This document shows positions 1 through 5,167 of a stretch of DNA of 5,721 nucleotides, in pieces. Positions within the stretch are counted from its first letter, which is position 1. Every line of letters starts with the position of its first letter. This stretch comes from Candidatus Equihabitans merdae (GTDB lineage Bacteria; Bacillota; Clostridia; Lachnospirales; Lachnospiraceae). Position numbers and translations under genes: made by a program. Below the pieces are notes generated by a model, which searched no databases, was not told the DNA's origin, and saw only the letters and a program-made list of their open reading frames with translations. The stretch lies in contig JAGHUB010000013.1 of NCBI GenBank assembly GCA_018065025.1, positions 1 through 5,721 on the forward strand. Reading direction: 5' to 3'.

Positions 1-758
1 TGACCATCGATGGGACCAAGATAAGTAAGACCCATATTTTCGAAAAGCATGCCGGTAATAAGCAGCTGTTTGACCATACTCTTGGTTTTCCGAATCTGAC
101 GAATCATAGGTTTACCAAGAGCCGGTACCTTATTGAGAAGGTCTTCTACATTGTCTTTTAATTCATTGTAGCCCTTGCCGGTACGAATTGAATCCAGGTA
201 ATGGGACATGCCGCCGATATTCTTAGATATGGACATGTTGTTGTCATTGAGGACAATGACAAAATTCTTCTTCAAGGCGGCTGCATTATTGAGACCCTCG
301 AAGGCCATACCACCGGTAAGGGCGCCGTCACCAATGACAGAGACGACTGTGTAGTCTTCTCCCTGAATGTCACGACCATATACCATGCCAAGGCCTGCTG
401 AAATAGAGGTGGAGCTGTGGCCGGTATTAAAGCTGTCGTATTCACTTTCTGCTCGCTTGGGGAAACCGCTTAAGCCATGGTACTGTCTCAAAGTATCAAA
501 TTGGTCCTTGCGGCCGGTGAGAATCTTGTAAGTGTAGCACTGGTGGCCTACATCCCAGATGATCTTGTCTTTGGGAAGGTCTAAGGCACGCATAAGACCA
601 AGGGTCAATTCTACTGACCCCAGGTTTGATGCCAGATGGCCACCGGTAGCGGCTGTTTTCTCTAATATGAAATGACGCAGCTCGGATGAAAGTCTTTCCA
701 GCTGCTTTTTATTCAGACGTTTAAGGTCTGACGGGTTTTTGATTTTTTCCAGAATCAT
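1..758 (-). CDS. dxs: 1-deoxy-D-xylulose-5-phosphate synthase, N-terminal part (runs off left edge)
   Basis: The enzyme condenses pyruvate and glyceraldehyde 3-phosphate into 1-deoxy-D-xylulose 5-phosphate, with thiamine diphosphate and Mg2+, at the entry of the MEP isoprenoid pathway and of thiamine and pyridoxal supply. It is cytosolic. The window holds 252 complete codons of a family usually near 620 residues, so the transketolase central and C-terminal domains are missing. Visible family motifs are HLASNLG from residue 41, WDVGHQ around 68-73, the thiamine diphosphate motif GDGALTGG at 133-140 paired with NDNN at 161-164 (D134 and N163 match the usual Mg2+ ligands), and YLGPIDG at 246-252. 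The ATG at 758 has an excellent site AAGGAGG (772-766) seven bases upstream. The gene is the first after the tRNA terminator. I see no convincing sigma-A promoter in the 87 bp between them, so either a weak promoter or tRNA read-through drives it. Confidence 0.97.
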   Translation of the reverse strand, partial: MILEKIKNPSDLKRLNKKQLERLSSELRHFILEKTAATGGHLASNLGSVELTLGLMRALDLPKDKIIWDVGHQCYTYKILTGRKDQFDTLRQYHGLSGFPKRAESEYDSFNTGHSSTSISAGLGMVYGRDIQGEDYTVVSVIGDGALTGGMAFEGLNNAAALKKNFVIVLNDNNMSISKNIGGMSHYLDSIRTGKGYNELKDNVEDLLNKVPALGKPMIRQIRKTKSMVKQLLITGMLFENMGLTYLGPIDG

Positions 759-813
759 AGGAATGCCTCCTTGATATCGCCAAATATTCCCCTCAAAAGA
801 ATGAATGTTTATT

Positions 814-828
814 GAATCAAAGATTCAT
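814..828. repeat. Small dyad TGAATC-AAA-GATTCA upstream of dxs
   Basis: This is a perfect 6-bp inverted repeat with a 3-bp centre in the AT-rich leader between the tRNA terminator and dxs. It could be an operator or a short mRNA hairpin. A match of this size can arise by chance in AT-rich DNA. The rest of 759-845 holds only the dxs ribosome binding site and no clear -35/-10 pair. Confidence 0.3.
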
Positions 829-845
829 ATAAGGACATAATGATT

Positions 846-873
846 AAAAAAACCGGAACCACTTGGTTCCGGT
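846..873 (-). terminator. Factor-independent terminator of the tRNA cluster
   Basis: On the minus strand a 9-bp stem ACCGGAACC/GGTTCCGGT (865-873 with 852-860) closes a 4-nt loop and runs straight into a run of seven T (852-846). It lies 8 bp after the 3' end of tRNA-Lys and is oriented to end the tRNA transcript before dxs. Confidence 0.92.
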
Positions 874-881
874 CCTCTTCA

Positions 882-954
882 TGAAGCATCGGGGACTCGA
901 ACCCCGGACAACTTGATTAAAAGTCAAGTGCTCTACCACCTGAGCTAATGCTCC
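882..954 (-). tRNA. tRNA-Lys (anticodon TTT)
   Basis: A 73-nt cloverleaf: acceptor GGAGCAT pairs with ATGCTTC (one G-U at 2-71), the anticodon arm is CTTGA-CTTTTAA-TCAAG with TTT at 34-36, and the T-arm contains GGTTCGAGTCC. The discriminator base is A73. CCA is not encoded; TGA follows. It is the last tRNA of the cluster, 16 bp after tRNA-Gln. Confidence 0.97.
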
Positions 955-970
955 GTATTCAGTTTTGAAA

Positions 971-1042
971 CTGGGCTAGTTGGATTCGAACCAACGCATG
1001 CAGCAGTCAAAGTGCTGTGCCTTACCGCTTGGCGATAGCCCA
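971..1042 (-). tRNA. tRNA-Gln (anticodon TTG)
   Basis: A 72-nt cloverleaf with acceptor TGGGCTA/TAGCCCA, giving the U1-A72 pair and G73 that are typical of tRNA-Gln. The anticodon arm is CAGCA-CTTTGAC-TGCTG with TTG at 34-36, and the T-arm contains GGTTCGAATCC. CCA is not encoded. Confidence 0.97.
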
Positions 1043-1073
1043 TCGTACTGTCCGGGCTCTTGCCAAGAAGAAG

Positions 1074-1148
1074 GGTGGAAGATGGGACTCGAACCCACGG
1101 TCTCCAGAGCCACAATCTGGCGCGTTAACCAACTACGCTACATCCACC
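1074..1148 (-). tRNA. tRNA-His (anticodon GTG)
   Basis: The anticodon arm is CCAGA-TTGTGGC-TCTGG with GTG at 34-36. The extra 5' G (1148, position -1) faces C73 (1074), the identity element of tRNA-His. Acceptor GTGGATG faces CTTCCAC, which pairs at six of seven positions and leaves an apparent U6-U67 mismatch. CCA is not encoded. Confidence 0.95.
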
Positions 1149-1155
1149 ATATAAC

Positions 1156-1229
<74 letters not shown>

Positions 1230-1275
1230 AAAACCATGGACAGTCTCTTTTGAAGAACTCTCACACAGCCAACCA

Positions 1276-1305
1276 ATAGTACCATACGCCTTATAACCTT
1301 GTCAA
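1276..1305 (-). promoter_or_regulatory. Internal promoter for tRNA-Arg-His-Gln-Lys
   Basis: On the minus strand TTGACA (1305-1300) stands 18 bp before TACTAT (1281-1276), with a TG one base upstream of the -10 (extended -10). The predicted start is near 1269, about 40 nt before tRNA-Arg. The 126-bp gap 1230-1355 holds nothing else clear: after tRNA-Gly there is only a 4-bp GGCA/TGCC hairpin without a T-run, so the upstream transcript may read through. Confidence 0.8.
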
Positions 1306-1355
1306 GATTAATATAACATATATCACTATTATTCTGATCGGCAAAACTGCCATAG

Positions 1356-1426
1356 AGCAGGTGATGGGAATCGAACCCACGTTTCCAGCTTGGAAGGCTA
1401 GTGTTCTACCATTGAACCACACCTGC
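1356..1426 (-). tRNA. tRNA-Gly (anticodon TCC)
   Basis: A 71-nt cloverleaf with acceptor GCAGGTG/CACCTGC, fully paired. The anticodon arm is CTAGC-CTTCCAA-GCTGG with TCC at 34-36 and one U-G pair in the stem. T73 is the discriminator, as usual for bacterial tRNA-Gly. CCA is not encoded. It lies 7 bp after tRNA-Pro. Confidence 0.97.
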
Positions 1427-1433
1427 GAATTCA

Positions 1434-1508
1434 TCGGGGTGACAGGACTCGAACCTGCGGCCTCCTGCTCCCAAAGCAGGCGCTCTAGCCAAACTGAGCT
1501 ACACCCCG
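1434..1508 (-). tRNA. tRNA-Pro (anticodon TGG)
   Basis: A 75-nt cloverleaf with acceptor CGGGGTG/CACCCCG, fully paired; the C1-G72 pair is characteristic of bacterial tRNA-Pro. The anticodon arm is CCTGC-TTTGGGA-GCAGG with TGG at 34-36. A73 is the discriminator and CCA is not encoded. It is the first tRNA of the cluster. Confidence 0.97.
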
Positions 1509-1555
1509 AATCTGACTCTTAAGGAATTCCTGTAATCCCAAATCGTGCACAAGAG

Positions 1556-1585
1556 ATTATAATATAGACTACCTGGGATTGTCAA
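1556..1585 (-). promoter_or_regulatory. Consensus promoter of the tRNA cluster
   Basis: On the minus strand a perfect TTGACA (1585-1580) lies 18 bp before a perfect TATAAT (1561-1556). The predicted start is near 1549, about 40 nt before tRNA-Pro. The -35 begins only 8 bases after the stop codon of the phosphodiesterase gene. A 7-bp inverted repeat, AATCCCA/TGGGATT (1534-1540 and 1574-1580), brackets the core. Confidence 0.9.
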
Positions 1586-1593
1586 CCACTTAC

Positions 1594-2076
1594 TTAGAGA
1601 TAATTCATGCTCAACAGATGGTTACCCTGGCGGTCATAAGACAGCACAATGAAGCTGGGTCTGGCATCGATCTGTCTGGGTCTTGTCAGAGAGCCCGGAT
1701 TCATGACAGTCACATCCGGATCGGATTCGTCAATGAAGGGCATGTGGGTATGTCCGCACACCAGCATATTGCAGCCATTTTCCTTAGCCAGGCTTACCGC
1801 ATAATCCCGATCATAAGCCACCATATGACGATGACCATGAACCACCAGAATGCGATCATTTTCCACACAGGCCACATCCATCAGGGGTAAAGAAGACGCG
1901 CCGTCGCCATTACCCTTAACCATTGTGAGGGAACAACCACACATCTCCTTGATCTCACTCTCCTGCCGCTGGAAATCCCCGGCGTGAATGACGTGGTCAA
2001 AAGGACCACAGCGGTCTATGACTTTCTTCAGATTGAATAATCTTCCGTGAGTATCACTGATGATCAGTACACGCAT
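1594..2076 (-). CDS. yfcE: YfcE/MJ0936-family metallophosphoesterase
   Basis: A 160-residue cytosolic phosphodiesterase of the calcineurin-like superfamily. The two-metal ligand set is complete: SDTHG (D8, H10), HAGD (D34), GNGD (N56), VHGH (H80) and CGHTH (H109, H111), followed by the family motif MNPGS at 125-129. Length fits the YfcE/YsnB group, which hydrolyses model phosphodiesters in vitro; the cellular substrate is not established. The family usually shows GNCD where this protein has GNGD. The ATG at 2076 is fixed by the metal-binding motif six residues later. Its own ribosome binding site is weak, and the start lies 23 bp inside the end of rdgB, which suggests translational coupling. 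No terminator follows: the tRNA promoter begins 8 bases after the stop, so the mRNA may run into the tRNA cluster. Confidence 0.93.
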   Translation of the reverse strand: MRVLIISDTHGRLFNLKKVIDRCGPFDHVIHAGDFQRQESEIKEMCGCSLTMVKGNGDGASSLPLMDVACVENDRILVVHGHRHMVAYDRDYAVSLAKENGCNMLVCGHTHMPFIDESDPDVTVMNPGSLTRPRQIDARPSFIVLSYDRQGNHLLSMNYL

Positions 2077-2662
2077 AAGTTTCCAACATCTCTTTCATTT
2101 TTCTGAGAGCCTTGCCTCGATGGCTGATGGCATTTTTATCGGCTTCGGACAGTTCAGCTGAAGTGCAGCCTTTTTCCGGCAGATACAGAATGGGATCGTA
2201 GCCGAAACCATTTTCACCGGCAGGTGCATCAGCGATGAGTCCGTCGAAATTCTGAACCGTTGTCAGTTCTGTACCATCGGGACAGATGGCAGCCATGGCA
2301 CAGACAAAACGTGCGGTACGTTCTTCGGTAGGCACATCTTTCATACGATCCAGAATGATAGCATTCTTGGTTGTATAGGGTGTGTCCTCTCCAAGATAGC
2401 GGGCTGAGTAGATACCCGGCTCACCATTTAAGGCATCGATCACCAGACCGGAATCATCTGCCATAGTCAGTTCTCCTGAGACAGTGGCAATAGCTCTGGC
2501 CTTGATCAGGGCATTTTCCAGAAATGTACTGCCGTCTTCCACGATATCGATATTAATACCGGCTTCTTTCATGGAAATAACGTGATAATCTGTACCGGCT
2601 AAGATCTCGTTGATCTCATGAAGTTTATTCTTATTGCCTGTGGCGAAAATGATTTTTGTCAT
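2054..2662 (-). CDS. rdgB: RdgB/HAM1-family dITP/XTP pyrophosphatase
   Basis: A 202-residue cytosolic enzyme that hydrolyses dITP, ITP and XTP to monophosphates and pyrophosphate, keeping deaminated purines out of DNA and RNA. Family motifs appear in order: FATGNKNK (6-13, phosphate binding), ADDSGL (68-73, with the catalytic-site acids), GIYSAR (83-88), RFVCAMA (118-124), NGFGYDPI (151-158) and SHRGKAL (180-186). The loop before NGFGYDP reads PAG where R or K is more usual in the middle. Length is normal. The ATG at 2662 is preferred over a TTG at 2680, since it gives the family N-terminus and has an AAAGG site at the right distance. Its partner is the overlapping phosphodiesterase, as in B. 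subtilis ysnA-ysnB. A strong terminator ends only 16 bp upstream of the ATG, leaving no room for a promoter in between. Confidence 0.96.
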   Translation of the reverse strand: MTKIIFATGNKNKLHEINEILAGTDYHVISMKEAGINIDIVEDGSTFLENALIKARAIATVSGELTMADDSGLVIDALNGEPGIYSARYLGEDTPYTTKNAIILDRMKDVPTEERTARFVCAMAAICPDGTELTTVQNFDGLIADAPAGENGFGYDPILYLPEKGCTSAELSEADKNAISHRGKALRKMKEMLETYACTDHQ

Positions 2663-2672
2663 AATGTCTCTA

Positions 2673-2678
2673 CCTTTC
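2673..2678 (-). promoter_or_regulatory. Ribosome binding site that decides the rdgB start
   Basis: GAAAGG lies 10 bases before the ATG at 2662. It would lie inside the reading frame if the upstream TTG at 2680 were used, and that TTG has only the T-run of the terminator in front of it. Confidence 0.65.
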
Positions 2679-2714
2679 AAAAAAAGAGCGTACCCGGATG
2701 GTGTACGCTCTTTT
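2679..2714 (-). terminator. Strong terminator between cstA and rdgB
   Basis: A perfect 12-bp stem AAAAGAGCGTAC/GTACGCTCTTTT (2682-2693 with 2703-2714) has a 9-nt loop. On the minus strand the descending arm continues as a run of seven T (2685-2679), directly followed by the rdgB ribosome binding site. It is oriented to end cstA transcription. The stem also ends in TTTT on the plus strand, but no plus-strand gene is seen. Confidence 0.92.
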
Positions 2715-2729
2715 AATTTAACTTGATTC

Positions 2730-2745
2730 TTCAGTCTTTACTGAA
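2730..2745 (-). other. Short hairpin just after the cstA stop codon
   Basis: TTCAGT-AAAG-ACTGAA is a perfect 6-bp stem with a 4-nt loop, 7 bp after the cstA stop and 15 bp before the main terminator stem. It has no T-run. It may protect the 3' end of the cstA mRNA or may be chance. Confidence 0.4.
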
Positions 2746-2752
2746 CGTAAGA

Positions 2753-4486
2753 TTAAGCGTTGGCTTTCTTCTTACCTGCCAGAGTCTGAATACCTTCGAT
2801 AACAAGGACAACAGCCAGGATGATCAGCAGGGCGCCCAGGATAGCCTGTGCGTAGTTACCCCAGTCAGCAGCGCCGGAAGAGATAACAGCAAGCTGGTTC
2901 TTGATTGTGAAGGCAAGGGAGATGATTGTAACAACCATCATGAAGCCCATCGGGAACAGGAACATCTTGTTGTTCTTGCCGATGTTGCCAAGCCATGTAG
3001 CAACAGCCAGAAGACCAAGACCGGCCAGCAGCTGGTTAGCAGCGCCGAACAGACCCCAGATCTTAGCATAACCTGTCATACCAAGCAGAACGCCCAGAAC
3101 AACAGTGATGATTGTGGCTACATACGGATTTACCAGAGTCTTCTTCCAACCTTCTTTTACATCAGCAACAGTCTGACCCGGTTCAAGCCAGAATTCCTGG
3201 AACATGAAACGAGCAAGACGTGTAGCTGTATCAAGAGATGTCAGACAGAATGCTGAGTATGTCAGAACAAGCAGTGTGAACAGGATTGTGTAGCTGCCCG
3301 GGATAACGTCATCGATCACGTGAGCGATACCGCCGCCGAAGATAGCTGTAGCACCAGCCAGCGGAGCATCCGGATTAGCAACATTGTACATCTTGGCATA
3401 ACCAACAGCACAAAGTGTCAGGACAGCAAGTACGCATTCCAGAAGCATGCCGCCGTAAGCGATGGGCTTAGCATCAGCTTCTTTGTCCAGCTGTTTGGAT
3501 GTTGTACCGGAAGAAACCAGTGAATGGAAACCGGAGATAGCACCACAAGCAACAGTTGTGAACAGAACCGGGAACAGATACTGAACGCCGTTACCATTGT
3601 CAACAGCGAAACCAGCAACAGCCGGGAAAGCTTCAGAAGAAACTGTCGGATGAGCAACGATAACACCGAACAGAGCAACTGCCAGCATAGCATACAGCAG
3701 GAAGGAGCTCAGATAGTCACGGGGCTGAAGCAGAATCCAAACCGGAGTAACAGAAGCGATGGCAATGTAGATACCTACGATGATCATCCACTGCTTAGTT
3801 GTCAGATAGATCGGATGGAAGTTGATACCGATAGCCATGATAACAACGATAGCGATAACGCCGATAACTGTGGCGATACCCATCGGAACATTACGACGGT
3901 ATACAAGGAAACCGAATACGATAGCGATCAGGATGAACAGGATAGAAACCATAGCAACCTGAGATGTAGCTACAGAAGCAGCTCTGTCGATAACGCCAGC
4001 TTCATCAACTGTAGCACCGAATGTACCGGCAACGATAGATGCGAAAGCAGCTACGACCAGGATCAGTGTCAGATAAGAGAAGATGATGAACAGACGTTTT
4101 GCACGACGGCTCATGTTAGCGGAGATAACTTCACCGATGGACATACCTTTGTTACGGACAGATGCGAACAGAGCACCAAAGTCATGAACGCCGCCGAAGA
4201 AGATACCACCAATGAGGATCCACAGAGTAACGGGCAGCCAACCGAAGAAAGCTGCGTTGATCGGACCGGTAATCGGGCCGGCACCGGCGATGGATGAGAA
4301 ATGGTGACCCATCAGAACCGGAGCTTTAGCAGGAACATAGTCAACACCATCAGCCATTGTGTGAGCCGGTGTTTCAGCCTGTGTACCATCACCAACGCCC
4401 CACTGCTTTACCAGCCAACCACCGTAGAAGATGTAGCCGATAACCAGGATAGCGACGCAGATGATAAGAAGTAACAATAGATTCAT
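2753..4486 (-). CDS. cstA: CstA-family carbon starvation / pyruvate-peptide transporter
   Basis: A 577-residue inner-membrane protein with about 14 hydrophobic segments spread over its whole length. In E. coli the relatives CstA and BtsT (about 700 residues) import pyruvate, and CstA is also linked to peptide uptake; the substrate here is inferred. Family motifs are DGVDYVPAKAPVLMGHHF (46-63) leading into AGAGPITGP (67-75), VHDFGALFASVR (100-111), QPRDYLSSFLLY (254-265), SGFHSLVSSGTTSKQL (318-333), SLDTATRLARF (417-427) and FGAANQLLAGLGLL (480-493). The C-terminus ends in a short basic tail (GKKKANA). It is shorter than the enteric proteins, mainly at the C-terminal end, which is common in Bacillota. 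The ATG at 4486 has an AGGAG site (4500-4496) nine bases upstream. It lies 27 bp after an unrecognised gene, probably in one transcript from the promoter at 5095-5067, and is closed by the terminator at 2714-2679. Confidence 0.95.
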   Translation of the reverse strand: MNLLLLLIICVAILVIGYIFYGGWLVKQWGVGDGTQAETPAHTMADGVDYVPAKAPVLMGHHFSSIAGAGPITGPINAAFFGWLPVTLWILIGGIFFGGVHDFGALFASVRNKGMSIGEVISANMSRRAKRLFIIFSYLTLILVVAAFASIVAGTFGATVDEAGVIDRAASVATSQVAMVSILFILIAIVFGFLVYRRNVPMGIATVIGVIAIVVIMAIGINFHPIYLTTKQWMIIVGIYIAIASVTPVWILLQPRDYLSSFLLYAMLAVALFGVIVAHPTVSSEAFPAVAGFAVDNGNGVQYLFPVLFTTVACGAISGFHSLVSSGTTSKQLDKEADAKPIAYGGMLLECVLAVLTLCAVGYAKMYNVANPDAPLAGATAIFGGGIAHVIDDVIPGSYTILFTLLVLTYSAFCLTSLDTATRLARFMFQEFWLEPGQTVADVKEGWKKTLVNPYVATIITVVLGVLLGMTGYAKIWGLFGAANQLLAGLGLLAVATWLGNIGKNNKMFLFPMGFMMVVTIISLAFTIKNQLAVISSGAADWGNYAQAILGALLIILAVVLVIEGIQTLAGKKKANA

Positions 4487-4513
4487 AGTACGCCTCTCCT
4501 TTAATAAAAAAAC

Positions 4514-5017
4514 TTATAACAGGACTTTTTTCAATAAGGCCGCTGCATTCCTCCCCATAGAGTTTGAAGTAATTCCATCCGTATCTACTTCAACCAGTAC
4601 GGTTTGCAAGTCCATCCATCCACGCAGTGACCATTGAAAACTTTTATGATGTCGGCACTTCTTAAGTGCCTTGGCGGCTTCCGCATCGCAAGTGTTGCAG
4701 ACGAAAACTGCCACCGCATTGGTGCACATATGTCCGGGACCCACATTGGCTTTCTTAAGACCTTCTTCCCATACATATTCAGACCAACGCACAACGTCTT
4801 CCTTTGTCAGATGCTCCTGATCAATAACATACAGGAACTCTTCCATCTCAGTAGTCCAGACATTTGCTTTCTTGGAGATGACATATTTCTCATCTCTCTG
4901 AAAGAACTCGCAGACAGCGGTCAGAGGCTTCTGCTCTTCATCCAAACGCTCGACATTATAGTAGACGCTGTAACCGGTAAGCATCCGCTCAACCGCTTCT
5001 TCTCTCGTAAACCTCAT
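4514..5017 (-). CDS. Unrecognised 167-residue protein in front of cstA
   Basis: I do not recognise this family. The protein is soluble by composition: no signal peptide and no membrane segment. The N-terminal half is charged and probably mixed alpha/beta (acidic MEEFLYVIDQEHLTKEDV around 58-75). The C-terminal half has a Cys/His cluster: H96, C98, the CxxC pair C107-C110, C121, H123 and H124, which could be a metal or redox site, though this is only inference. The most conserved-looking stretch is the end, a strand-rich segment around 127-145 followed by DTDGITSNSMGRNAA (145-159). The ATG at 5017 is preferred over an in-frame GTG at 5029 because AGGTGAGG lies six bases before it. The stop is 27 bp before cstA, on the same strand with no terminator between, so it may be regulated with cstA or help it. 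That link rests on position only. Confidence 0.8.
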   Translation of the reverse strand: MRFTREEAVERMLTGYSVYYNVERLDEEQKPLTAVCEFFQRDEKYVISKKANVWTTEMEEFLYVIDQEHLTKEDVVRWSEYVWEEGLKKANVGPGHMCTNAVAVFVCNTCDAEAAKALKKCRHHKSFQWSLRGWMDLQTVLVEVDTDGITSNSMGRNAAALLKKVLL

Positions 5018-5023
5018 ACGGAT

Positions 5024-5031
5024 CCTCACCT
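5024..5031 (-). promoter_or_regulatory. Ribosome binding site that decides the start at 5017
   Basis: AGGTGAGG on the minus strand lies six bases before the ATG at 5017. The upstream in-frame GTG (5029) lies inside this site and has no Shine-Dalgarno sequence of its own. Confidence 0.75.
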
Positions 5032-5032
5032 G

Positions 5033-5052
5033 TTTATAAAAATTTTATAAAA
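5033..5052. repeat. Two direct copies of TTTATAAAA in the 5' leader
   Basis: TTTATAAAA occurs at 5033-5041 and 5044-5052, an 11-bp period (about one helix turn), between the predicted transcription start (near 5060) and the ribosome binding site. Each copy contains the palindrome TTTATAAA. It could be a protein site or just an unstructured AT-rich leader. Confidence 0.4.
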
Positions 5053-5058
5053 TACATC

Positions 5059-5112
5059 AACTGCAGATTATAGCACTGACAAATATGATTATCAACACTA
5101 TGACCTGCAGTT
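5059..5112 (-). repeat. 54-bp imperfect palindrome; near-complete hairpin as minus-strand RNA
   Basis: Bases 5059-5112 are symmetric about 5085.5. The outer arms AACTGCAG/CTGCAGTT match for 8 bp, with further matching blocks ATAG/CTAT and TGA-AA/TT-TCA inside. As minus-strand RNA, 24 consecutive positions face each other: 18 Watson-Crick pairs, five G-U pairs (5104-5067, 5097-5074, 5096-5075, 5095-5076, 5091-5080), one C-A mismatch (5102-5069) and a 6-nt loop (5088-5083). As plus-strand RNA those five G-U pairs become C-A mismatches. The stem is not followed by an immediate T-run, so it is not a classical terminator. It may be a 3' structure of the upstream methyltransferase mRNA, an operator, or a copy of an intergenic repeat. 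Confidence 0.8.
5067..5095 (-). promoter_or_regulatory. Promoter of the unrecognised gene and cstA
   Basis: On the minus strand TTGATA (5095-5090) lies 17 bp before a perfect TATAAT (5072-5067), with a TG making an extended -10 (TGCTATAAT). The predicted start is near 5060, giving a leader of about 43 nt. The A/T tracts at 5111-5130, on the upstream side of the -35, resemble an UP element. The whole promoter lies within the palindrome 5059-5112. No CcpA-type cre site was recognised. The rest of 5113-5167 is AT-rich and shows no clear terminator for the methyltransferase gene. Confidence 0.85.
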
Positions 5113-5167
5113 AATTTTTAACATTTTTTTACATGTATTTAATTGTAGTGGTTATCAGAAAAACACA

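Noticed and set aside
1341..1353. GGCA-GTTT-TGCC hairpin after tRNA-Gly as a terminator
   Set aside because: Only four base pairs and no following T-run on the minus strand.
1523..1530. GGAATTCC palindrome in the tRNA leader
   Set aside because: A short restriction-site-like palindrome that is common by chance, with no supporting context.
1579..1890. Plus-strand open frame opposite the phosphodiesterase gene
   Set aside because: The minus-strand gene has a full set of metallophosphoesterase motifs; the plus-strand product has none.
2663..2680. Six-residue N-terminal extension of rdgB from a TTG
   Set aside because: The TTG lies at the end of the terminator T-run without a ribosome binding site. 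The ATG at 2662 gives the usual family N-terminus.
3524..4297. Long plus-strand open frame opposite cstA (257 codons), with shorter ones at 2723-3256 and 3320-3523
   Set aside because: They are antisense to a clear CstA gene, have low-complexity Ser/Asn/Asp/Thr-rich translations, and arise from the biased codon use of cstA. No ribosome binding site or family motif.
4634..5050. Plus-strand open frame opposite the gene upstream of cstA
   Set aside because: It overlaps a minus-strand gene that has a good promoter, a Shine-Dalgarno site and operon spacing; the plus-strand frame has no such signals.
5113..5145. AT-rich inverted motifs (TTAATTTTTAA and ACATTTTTTTACATGT) as a methyltransferase terminator
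   Set aside because: No GC-rich stem and no hairpin followed by a T-run in the direction of transcription; more likely an UP-like tract for the downstream promoter.
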